DNA of 64,000 nt from Peromyscus leucopus (taxonomy: Eukaryota; Chordata; Mammalia; Rodentia; Cricetidae), in contig NC_051075.1 in assembly GCF_004664715.2 (NCBI RefSeq), positions 32,632,504 to 32,696,503 of the forward strand, in the 5' to 3' direction. Numbering within the stretch: the first letter of the stretch is position 1; each line of letters starts with the position of its first letter. This document shows, piece after piece, positions 10,955 to 22,900 of this stretch. The notes beneath the pieces are model-generated. The model searched no databases and was not told where the DNA came from. It was given only the letters and a program-made list of their open reading frames with translations. The position numbers and the translations under genes are program-made.

Positions 10955-13900
10955 ATGCAAAATTCTCACATGGATGAGTACAGAAACTCTGATAATGGCA
11001 GCACAGGCAACAGCTCAGAGGTAGTAGTAGAACATCCAGATTTTAGTACTGAGATCATGAATGTTACGGAGATGGAACAGTCACCTGATGGCTCTCCCAG
11101 CGTGAATGCATCCACAGAAGAAAATGAAATGGCAAGTGCTGCGGACCTTCCAGTGACAGAAACAGAAGGAAACTTCCCTCCAGAATTTGAGAAATTTTGG
11201 AAAACAGTAGAAACTAATCCTCAGGATTTTACAGGCTGGGTATATTTGCTTCAGTACGTAGAACAGGAGGTTAGTAACTATTTAAATGGTGTATGTAAGA
11301 GGGATAGAATAATCCAGTAGTATCAATTCAAGCCTTTCTGTTTTGTAGTTAAAGTTTAATCTCTTAAATAATCTTCAGATTAAGTTCAATAATGATAAAA
11401 GCATATATTTCAGCTTTGAAAATTACATAGGATTATGCATTGTGTTGCTGAATATTGTGTAGTAATTGAGGTTTGTGTGTGGATATGTAAAATTAGTGAA
11501 ATAGTTACCTTGGGGATGTGGGAGTGCACTTAAGTAAGGTGGAGTACACTGGCCTAGCATCTGTGAGAGCCTGGGTTTATCCCCAGCTCTGAGGGGAAAA
11601 AAAGCTACCCTGCTATTTGACAAAGTTAGTAATTATTCTTTCTTTGATAAAAACTTCTAAGATGTTTAGACACTTTGTTTTATTTTCATCAGAATCACTT
11701 GATGGCTGCCAGGAAAGCGTTTGACAAATTTTTCATACACTACCCGTATTGCTATGGTTACTGGAAAAAGTATGCAGACCTTGAAAAGCGACATGACAAC
11801 ATTAAACAATCAGATGAGGTGCGTACATCAATGAATACAGTTTTCTCTGTTAGGTACTGTAAGCCAATTAATAACAAACACTCTTTTTTCTCTGGCTGGC
11901 AGTACCTACCATTTATGATCAGACATTTTTTATAGGGTATTTTATTTGCATTTGTCACTATTGTGGCATTTGTAGCTAATATTGTCTCTCTTTGTTGGCA
12001 GGTGCGTTAACCTCTACAGTTTGTCAAGCTTTGCAGTGCAAGCCTCTGTATTACACTGCAGCTTAACAAGTAGGGCAGGGCTTTTCTCTCACTTACATTT
12101 GATTCTCAATTTCCAAACAATAGAGTTGGTTTGCTAGTCACATTTGCTACGTCTTATTGCATTTTTGGTCAGACGCTGTCATTGATGCTCTAATGGGTCT
12201 GTGCCCTATGGTCTGTAACCCAAAGCCTGCCCACACAACCCGGTCAGAATGCAGGGACTGCTGCGCTTTGAAGATCAAGACTCTGCACGTGGGGATCAGA
12301 ACATTGCCATGTTCTATCCAACCTCCACCCAAATGGTAATGGTAGATTATTTAAACAAAATTCCAGTAATTAGTATTTCTAAGGTTCACCGGATAACACA
12401 GTGTTGCCTCTCTTTTAAGAAATAATTAAATATTTGAGGTACAGTTTATTGTTTTCTTCTTAGGTTTATCGACGGGGGCTTCAGGCAATACCTCTTAGTG
12501 TTGATCTTTGGATACATTATATAAACTTCTTAAAAGAAACATTGGACCCTGGTGATCCTGAGACGAACAATACAATAAGAGGGTATGGTAAATATTTGAT
12601 ACTTAATGTATTTTAAGATACTTAGATGAGTGTTCAGTTGTTGATAAGAAAACTATTCATGAATGCTAAACTGGAAATTAATATTTATTGCTTCATTCCT
12701 ACTATTTAAAAAACAGCACATAAAATAAACTTATGCTTTATTGCATAAAAAAATACAATCTTCCTCTTTTCCACACCCCCTTAACTTAGTTTACAAGTTT
12801 ACATTTTGCTCACTTGTGGTCAGTGTCTTTTTTTTCTTTTGGCTTTTGGAGACAGGGTTTCTCTGTGTAGCTTAGCGCCTTTCCTGGAACTCAACTCTGT
12901 AGTCCAGGCTGACCTTAAACTCACAGAGATCTGCCTGCCTCTGCCTCCTGAGTGCTGGGATTAAAGGCGTGCGACACCACCACCTGGCTTCTTTTCTTTC
13001 TTTCCTTTCCTTTTTTTTTAAGATAGGGTTTCTCTTTGTATCCCTGGCTGTCCCGGAACTCTCTCTGTAGACCAAGGTAGCCTCAAATTTAGAGATCCTT
13101 CTGTCTCCTCCTGAGTGCTGGGATTAAAGGACTGTACTACCACCGCTTGGCTAAGGCAGTTGGTTAGCTTTCTTTTTTCATGTCTGCATGTATGCCTGTA
13201 TATCCCCTGTGTGCCTGATGTGGCCCAGGAGACCAGAGAGGGCATTGGATCCCCTGAAACTGGAGTTCCCGACAATTATGGGCTACAATGTTGGTGCTGG
13301 GAATTAAACCTGGGCTCTTTGGAAGAGCAGCAAGTGAGCCATCTTTCCAGCCCCACAGTTAATGTCTTAATGTCTGTGCCTCCAGATACAAATTTGTATG
13401 TGAATTTTACATATTCTTCAAGTTTTTAACAGGATGTTTTATAATCTCTCCCAAACATTCTTTTAACTTGCAAAAATACAATGTTAAAGTCCTATTTTTA
13501 TTTGACCAAACTTTTATTATAGGAAATAGTGCTGCAGAAATGTCTCCGAGTGTATTTTATGGAATGCATTAAAAATAGAACATGTTTGCAAAGACATTTT
13601 ATCAAATGGTCCTCAAAAATGGTATCAATTTTACGCTCTCACAAATTCATGGAAATAGTCACTTTTCCATGGCTTTTTCACATACCCACCCCAACTTTCC
13701 TTTAATATGCATGTATTAGGGTTGGAGAGATGGCTCAGCAGGTTAGAGCAGTTATTGCTTTTAAAAAGAATGCATGCATATACTCTTTTCCCATTTCTTA
13801 CCTTTTCAATATAGCTATAGGATAGGCTTTAGTTAATCTGTTTATTATGTGTATGTATTTTAGTCATTTTGAGTCTGAGTATTTTTTTATCATACTCATC

Positions 13901-16900
13901 TTTAATAGTCGTATTTTCCCTGGGGTTACTACTTCTCACTCAACCATGTTTCTCATTTGTCTAGAAAAAGGCTTTTCTTACAGCTTTCCAAACAGGTCTG
14001 TTGATAATCTGTAGATCTTATTTCTGTTTCCCTCACCCTCGTGTAGCTGTCTCTCTTCTTCTGTAGTCTGTACTCCATGCTGTCATCTAGTTCTGCCACA
14101 CAGTTTTGGGTTTTCTCATCACCATGGTTCTAGGAAATGTCTGCACTTTATTCCTAGGTTTCAGGCTCTGTTTATTGAAGTTTGATAGATACTTTTCTTT
14201 CTTGTTTATGCCCATCTTGTAGAAGTATAGCCAGTAGCTTCTTCATAGAGCATACCTGAAATAAAAAATAAAAGACTTTCAGGTTTTTGTTGAAGAAATC
14301 CTGTTGGTCTAAGGCTTACACTAAGCAATTTCTTCAGAGGAGGAGCAGCTGATCTGCCTGATGAATGTAAACCTAAGTTCTGAAATCTCACAGCTGGTCA
14401 GAGTTAAAGCTTCCCCACCAAAGATTAAGCAGACCTTCATCTAACCCTCTTGCCTTTATTATGTTGTTATTCTTTCCCCAGCTTTCCTCAGTGTCTGGTA
14501 ATTCTCTGGATTCACTGAGATTGTTCTAGGGAAGTAACATCTTTCTTCTTACATATAAACATGCATCTGCTTGCACATGCACACTTGGACACTTTAAATT
14601 TATCTTTGTATAGTAAACATTTCAACCAGTACTAATATGTCTTTAAACTTTGTTTTTTTGCATGGTAAAATGACTTACTGGTTAAAAGCACTTAGTGTTT
14701 TTCAGAGGACCCAAGTTTAGTTTCCAGCACCCATATCAGGTGTCTCAGCAATCTGTAAATCCAGGTCCAGGATATCCAGTGCAGTATTCTGGATCCTGCA
14801 TATATTCATACAGACACATACATACATAAACAGAAATACTAAAAATACTAAAAAAGAAAAGTAATAAACTTTTTCAGTGTCTTTATTATACTTTTTTTCT
14901 TAATGTATTAAAATACTCAGTCATGAATGGTGGCACATGCCTTTAATCCTGACACTCTAGAAGCATGGGCGGGCAGATCTCTGTGAGTTTGGAATAGGCC
15001 TGGTCTACATAGTGGAGTCCAAGCTAGCCAGGGCTACATGAGGAGACCTGTCTTTAAAAATTAAGTCATTGGATTCTTGAGTTTTGTCTTTCTTGCCAAG
15101 AATATATAAATTCTGTATTTTTAATTTAAAGAATTATTTTATGTATATGGGTGTTTTTGCTTGCATGTGTGTCTTTGCAACATGTGTGTGCCTGGTGTCT
15201 GTGGAGGCCATAAAAGGATGTTGGCACCCCTGTAACTAGAGTTACAGATGATTAAGCCACCTTGTGTGTGCTGAGAATCAAACCTAACTGCTAGCCATCT
15301 CTTAAGCCCTGTACTTTTAATTTTAAATACTTTTCTGTCATTCATCTAGCTGTTGTGACATACACATTAACCCTTCCCTTTGATAAATAGTTCAGTCTGT
15401 GTTGATTTAAAATGCCTGCTTTGCTCACTCCTTTAATCCCAGCACTCAGGAGGCAGAGGCAGACAGATCTCTGTGAATTCAAGGCCAGCTTGGTCTACAG
15501 AGCGAGATCCAGGACAGCCAGGATTGTTAAATAGAGAAACCCTGTCTTCAAAAACTGAAAGAGAAAATAAATTAGAAAAAAAAATGCCTCCTTTTATATA
15601 CATTAAATTCTCACATTCATTTTTCTGTTTTTTTCTTTCTTGGACACTAATCTGTTTAAAAAAATAATTTATATTTTTATTTTGTGTGAATAAGTGCTTT
15701 TTACACACATGCATGTATACCATATCTATGCCAGGTGCCCAGGAAACTATGTCTCAAATTCTTATGATAATTTCAGGAAATGCTTAACTGCATTACCCTT
15801 ATATAAAAATATTTGTATCTTATAATACTAAATAAAATTCGAATTTGAATTTTGTGTTCTGCCTAAAATTCGAGATTGTGTTAAAATTATAAGATAATTT
15901 AGGGGGTCTGTTTGGGGTAGAAGAGCCTAGTTTGTTTTGTTTTCACTTGACTTTGTACACTATTTGAAATCTACGTATATGTATGTGGGGAGAGGTTTAT
16001 GCCACAGGTCAGTTAGTTCTCTTCTTCCAGTGAGTCTGGAGGATTGAACTCAGGTCCTCAGGCTTGCTAGCAAGTGACTTTACCTGTTGAGGAAACTCAC
16101 TGGCCCTTGGTTGATTTTTTTTTTTTTTTTTAAGGTGTTTATTTTGAAACTATGCACCAAAAAGTGTTTTTTTGTTTTAATTTTCATATGTACTGGGTAT
16201 ATATGTGTTGGATCCCAGAGTTGACTTTTTAGGTGTTTTCCTCAGTCACTTGACAACTTATTCACTGAAGTGGGATCTCAGTTGGACCCAAAGCTTGCCA
16301 CTTTTGTTATTGGGATCCCCTGTGTCTCCATTCCTAGTGCTGGAATTAAGGCTAGGCTACCATACCCATCACCTAGTATTTAGAAGGGTTCTGGACATTT
16401 GAACTCTAGTCCTCATTTATGTAGTTAGCATTTAACTTGATGAGCCATCTCCCAGGTCATGAAGTTTTGTTTATTAAATGTCAGATCTAGCGATTAAACA
16501 GATATCTCTTGTATAAAAAAATACTTGCTTCCACAATGAAAGTTTAAAATTGAAAGATGCTTTTGAGAGTTCTATGTATACTTCTCATTAGTTTATATGA
16601 TAATTTGAGTCCCTTGTTACAGTCATTTTTGCTGGAGTATTCCTTGAATTGAGGTAGTTTGTCTATAAATTCTTCAATTTTGTTCTCTGTCCTAAAGGAC
16701 TTTTCAAATACGTAACAGATAACTTCATCTATCATGTTCCTCTTACTTTGGAATGTATGCATTACACTCATCTTTTCCCTTTGTTTTTTCTCACTTATTC
16801 TTCCTTTAAACAATTCTTTTATGATTCCTTCTACTTTTTAAATCCATGCTTACCTAGGAAGCAACTCAATATAACTTTGATTTCAATATTACTTTCTAAA

Positions 16901-19900
16901 TTTAGTAATAATATTTAGAAGTGATTTTATTTGGAGAAGATAACTTAAGAGTAATTTAATTTTTCAGAACTTTTGAGCATGCTGTTCTAGCTGCAGGAAC
17001 AGATTTTCGATCTGACAAACTATGGGAAATGTATATAAACTGGGAAAATGAACAGGGAAATCTGAGAGAAGTTACAGCTGTGTATGATCGGATTCTTGGT
17101 ATTCCAACACAGCTGTACAGTCATCATTTTCAGAGGTATGTGGAAAGATCTTTTCTTTGAAATATCTTTGGTTGTTTATTTAGGTGATCAGTTCCCAATA
17201 TTGAGCATTACAGTTTATTTTGAAATGCTGTATAGGATCTTAGTAGATGAAACTAATTTTCTAGAAAATAAAAATTTATGCCTTAACTTTGACATTTCAC
17301 TTGTATTTTATGAAATGTAATAATTTACTAGTTTTGTTTAGAAAGTTTTCTTTGTCCATTTTATATCTGAGGTACTTTAGAGCAGTGAAGAAATGAGAAA
17401 ACAGAGCTTAATAAATTACTTTTTGTAATACTAAATTTATATGGTGCTTGGCAAATATTAAATGCTTATTTTTTCATATTATTTAATTTTTTGAGATAGT
17501 GTGTTACTGTGTTTCTCAGGCTGGCCTAGAGTCTTTAATCCTAACTCAGCATCCCAAAATCTGAAATTATAGACACACACCTTAATCTTATTTGGCTGCT
17601 GCTGCTGCTGCTTTTTTTGTTGGTTTGTTTGTTTTTAACAACTTAATGATTTACAAAATGTATATTCCTGATGTTCACAAACATATCCAGAACAGCAGAG
17701 ATTGTAGTGTAGGTGTTAACTTCTTCTGTCTCTGTTCAAATTAAGTATAATTCCATTTAAATTTTACACCCTGAATTTTTTGTTTATAAGTCATAAGTAC
17801 TATAACTTTTCAAGGTCGTTGTACTATTAAAAAATTTCTGTGTACTGTGGGTTCCATGTGTAGTTTTGGTTTTGTTTTCTTTTTCTTTTGAGATAAGGCC
17901 TTACTAGGTAGGTAGCTCTAGCTGGCCTAGAACTTACTGTGTGGCACCCATGTGCCTTGACCTTGCATCTCTTCCTCACTGCTTCCCGAGTCCTGTGGTT
18001 GCAGGTATGTGCCACATGTCCAGCTCCACGTGTCTTTGCCTGCTGCAAGGTATCCTCACTGATCAGAACCCAGAAAGTAAATAAGTAGGAGATTGTGTCT
18101 TTGCCGTTTTTTTTTTTTTAAATTCTATAGTGTGTGTACATAACATATGTACTTTGTGTGGGGTTATTTTCTTTTGAGACCATTTTATCTCAGCTAGCCT
18201 TGAACTTGTGAGTCTCCTGTCTCAAGTGCTGAGATTACATGTGTATATAATCATACCCAGCTATTTTGTGGGTTTTTGTTAATTCTTATGAGTAGTATTA
18301 TATATTGAAATTTTTATATGGTATTATGAATTACACAGGTAAATGTAATGAGATATTTGTAAACTACTATATATATAAATCTACTAAAAATAGAAGTTAC
18401 ACGGACTTGTGTTGGGAATAGGAACTAGGAAGAAAATATAAATAGAAACATTGTAGGTTGGTCTCTTGTCTCTTATTATTGATGAGCTAAGAAAGACAGC
18501 TTTCTAGGAGATAATGAGCTATGCATACACTTGCTGAAATAAATTATTAAAACAAGACTTGGTATTTGGCAATGTTTGATAAATATGCATGTTGTGCAAA
18601 TGAAGGCCAAAGACAAGGTTTTTTTCTTTACAGTTTGTTATTTTATCTGTTTGTTTTATTTTTATTTTATGTACATTGGTGTTCTGCCTGTATGTGTATC
18701 TGTGTGAGATCCCTTGGAACTGGAGTTACAGACAGTTGTGAGCTGCTGTGTGGGTACTGGAATTGAACCTGGGGCCTCCGGAAGAGCAGCCAATGCTCCT
18801 AACTGCTGAGCCATCTCTCCAGCCCCCACAAGGCTTTTTTATAGACTAATTCTTGTCTAAAATGCAATGACATTTATGTTTACAAGACCTTAATCAAGGA
18901 AATACTTGCTTTCTGCTACTAGAAAAGTTGCTTTTTAAATTTTCATATTTTTTAAGAGTTTCATGCATTGTGTTTTAATCATATTTACCCCTTAATTACT
19001 CCTACCCCTTTCAACTGTAGTGCATGCATGTGTGCGTGCGTCTTGTGTACGTATGTGTGTGCACACAACCGAATGCTTGGTTTTGTTTTGGTTTGTTTTT
19101 CTTTCTTTCTTAATATATAGCCCATACACTTGTGGCATATGAAGTCATCCACTGGAGTATGGTCAACCTACCAGGGGTCAGCCATACTTAAAGAAAACTG
19201 ACTTCCCCAGAAACCATTAACTGTGAATAGCTCTTCAGGGATGGGGATCATGAGTTCCTCTGCCTTCCATGTAACAGCAATTTTAAAGGTGCCCATGGTC
19301 ACTTGGGTTTACTTCAGTGCCTTAGGTGAAGGAGAATGTACTTGGTTTTCAAAGCTGCTTATTTCACAATTACCTGGAAACAGAAAAATCTGGGAATGAG
19401 ATAAGGCCCTTCAGACAGGTCCCCCCCCCTTTTTTTTTTTTTTAAAGAAATCTGTGTTTTCTGAGTCTTTATTTATCCCTGAGCTATATTCTCAGTTCTT
19501 CCAAATCTTTCATACATATATATATATATAGAGAGAGAAAAATGTGGCTTGGCAGGGTGCATATGAGTACAGTTGTCTGTGGAGTGCAGAAGAAGGCATC
19601 AGATCTCTTGGAATTGGAATTAGGTGAGCCAACTAGCATGGGTGCTGGGGACTGAACTCTGATATTCTGTGACAGTGGTACATGCTATTTTAACTAATGA
19701 GCTCTTTTCAGTCCTCCAAATCTTTTTTCAAATGAGTATCCTGCTAGATTTATTTTTTGTTTTTTGAGACAGGGTTTCTTTGTGTAGCTCTGGCTGTCCT
19801 AGAACTCATTCTTTATTACCAGGCTGGACTTGAACTCAGAGATCTACCTGCCTCTGCCTCCTAAGGCTGGGATTAAATATATATACTACCACACTCATCA

Positions 19901-22900
19901 ATATTAGTGTTTTTAATTTAATTATTTTCATGTTGGTGGGAAAATGTGTATGTGCTTGTCAGAGGTTGAGAGGCTGAAGTCCTGCATTTTTGTATCTTTT
20001 AGAAATTAATTTTATGTGTGTATTTTGCCTGCATGTATGTCTACGTACCACATAGGTTCCTGATGCCTATGGAACTGGAAGTACAGTTAGGATGCTGGGA
20101 GTCTAACCTGGGTCCTTTGGAAGAGCAAGCAGCCAGTGTTCTCCAGCTCTCCCGTGTTTTTCTTCATCACCCTTTACCTTACTTTTCCGAGACAGGGTTT
20201 CACACTGATTTCCAGGTCATCTGTTGGCTAGGCTAGCTGGCCAGTGAGCCCTGGGGAATCCTACTATCTGCCTTCTAGTACTGGATTGCCTCTGCCTCCC
20301 TAATGCTGGGATTAAAAGGCGTATGTCATAACCACATTCTGCTTATGTCACTGCTTTGTTTTGTTTTTAATGTTTTTACTAACTTTGGAGGAAGGAAATT
20401 ATATGACGTGAGGTTGGAAGACACCTTTATTCAGGTGAAAAGTTAGGCCAAAAAGATGTATTTAGAAAATGGAATCAGTAGGATCTGTTATCCCATGGAT
20501 GTAAATGATTAACTGGGAAAGACTGAGAGATAGCACATGGTGGTGGGGAGAGGGAGATCATTTCTTAGCCAACCTCAGGTATATAGTGAGTTCTAGGCAG
20601 CCTGGCAGGCCTGGTGAGACATGCCTTTAGCCTCAGTACTGGAGAGGTAGAGACAGGCAGATCATAGAGTTCCAAGCCAGCCATGGCTATAGACAGACCT
20701 TGTCTCAAAAAACAAAAAGCCCAATAAATAAATATAGTATAGGAGATTCCATGTTAAAATCAAGATGGAAGATACTTGAGCTATTTTTTGGTGGTTCCAG
20801 TTAAAATTTGGGGTGTATGAAATAGTATGTTTAGATAGAATAGTGAAATGACATTTTCTTGAAAACATGTTAGCTGGATGTGATGGTACATGACCTATAA
20901 TCCATGATGGAAGTAAAAATTTTGAGTTTCAGGCCAGTGTCAGCTAGTGAGTCAGTTTCTCAAAAGACAGAGTTTAAGTTTTTATACATTAGTTTGAAAC
21001 TAGTTTATGTTTATATAAAAAAATACATTTTCTTTTTCTGTAGACTTTTGGCATTTGGATATAGTCTGCAATTTTAAAATTTTGGACTTTTGTTATAGTT
21101 TTGAGTTTTATTGATATAGTAATTACTTCAAGCTCTGTTAATGACTTTAGCCAGAACGTGTATAAAAATGTAAGACTAAAAAAGAATTCCTGGGAACATA
21201 ACCTTAAGGGCAGGTAATAATTGGGACCTGAGAGAGAGAATCAAGCAGCAATCAGAAAGTGACTTGGAGGAAAACCAAGAAAGTGGTACCTCACAAACCA
21301 AGCTGTGAAGAAGATTCTAAAAGTAAGAAAACATGGTTAGCAGACTCAAATGTTGAAGATAGAGGGTGTACTGGAGAACAAATATCTGTTGATCTTACAT
21401 GTATGGTAACTGGTGACCTTAAGGAAGCCTGTGTTATTAGGTTGTTAAACAGAAATGTATGGAGGAGTAATTGGTAGGTAGGATGATAATGTAAACATTT
21501 CATGATCACTTTAATGTGAATTAGCTATGTATTATTTAAATTTGCAAAGTAGATATGTTGTTTTATAGATTAAGATTGGGAGAAGAGAAAAATCCAATAA
21601 TCACAGAGAATACTAGAGTTGGAATTTGTGTATCTGTTCTCTATATTCCACTGCAAAGACCTAGTGGAAACTAAATACATACATATACATATATATTAAG
21701 TGGTAGGATTTTAATACAGAATAAGAAAAATGTTAGGATATTCTGATTTGTTTCTTTGCTTACTTGAAGGAATAATATGTAGTAGGTACCTGACATGTGG
21801 TTTTTAATTCTTCCTTCAGATTTAAAGAACATGTACAGAATAACTTGCCTAGAGATCTTTTAACTGGTGAACAGTTCATTCAGTTGAGAAGGGAATTAGC
21901 TTCTGTAAATGGACACAGTGGTGATGATGGACCTCCTGGTGATGACCTTCCATCAGGAATTGAAGACATAACTGACCCAGCAAAGGTAAGCTTTTTAATC
22001 TTATGTTCAGTGCACAAGAAACTAGGTAGCATATGTGGAAGGGCAGTAAGTTCGGGGGCCTTTACGTCAGTATGATTTAAGTATGAATTTAAAGGAGAAA
22101 GTCTTACCATGAGACTGGAAGTAACTTAGTTTAGAAAAAGTATTTTACTTTCACTGTAATCTATTTATTCCTTTTTAAAAAATTATATAAGAAATTGGAT
22201 TTTTGAAGTTCTTTTATAAATCAAACTTAAAGCTGGGTATGATGGCACTTGGGAGGCAGTCAGGTGGATCTCTGTTAGTTCTAGGACAATCTTGTCTCCA
22301 TATGAGTTCTAGGATAGCCAAGGTTATATGTATAGAGACCCTGTCTCAAAAACCAAAGCAAACAATTGTATGTAAAATAATGACACCTAACAATTAAAAA
22401 CTCCCTACTGAAGAACGAAATATTTGTAGAAGATACTTAAAGTGTGTGATGTTGAGAATTTTCAGTATGTAACTTACAAGATTATTTTTTTTCTTTTTTT
22501 TTTCAAGCTAATTACTGAAATAGAAAACATGAGACATAGAATCATTGAAATTCATCAAGAAATGTTTAATTATAATGAGCATGAAGTTAGTAAGAGGTGG
22601 ACATTTGAAGAAGGTGTAAGTATTTTGTTTTATAAGTCTTCAAAACTTAAAAATAAGATTTCTTATAGCAGTGTAACCATTGTTAATATTTCTTTCTGTT
22701 TGTAGAAGTAATAACTCAAGGTATGCTTCTCAATTGTATTTAACATTTTCCATGACCAGTTTTAAAATCTTACTGCATTCAGATTTCAAATGCAAGATTC
22801 CTGATTATTGAGTTATACCTTATAGATAAAACAGCCGTTATAAGGGCTGGGTATCAAGCTCAGTTTGTAGACTGCCTGCCTAACAAGCATGAATCTCTGA

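Noticed and set aside
16544..16813. 89-codon antisense frame (Lys/Glu-rich) in PRPF39 intron 4
   Set aside because: It resembles a short coiled-coil peptide, but AT-rich DNA readily gives such frames; no poly-A tail or target duplication to support a retrocopy.
21259..21477. 72-codon frame in PRPF39 intron 5
   Set aside because: No similarity recognised, and no promoter, splice or retrogene marks.
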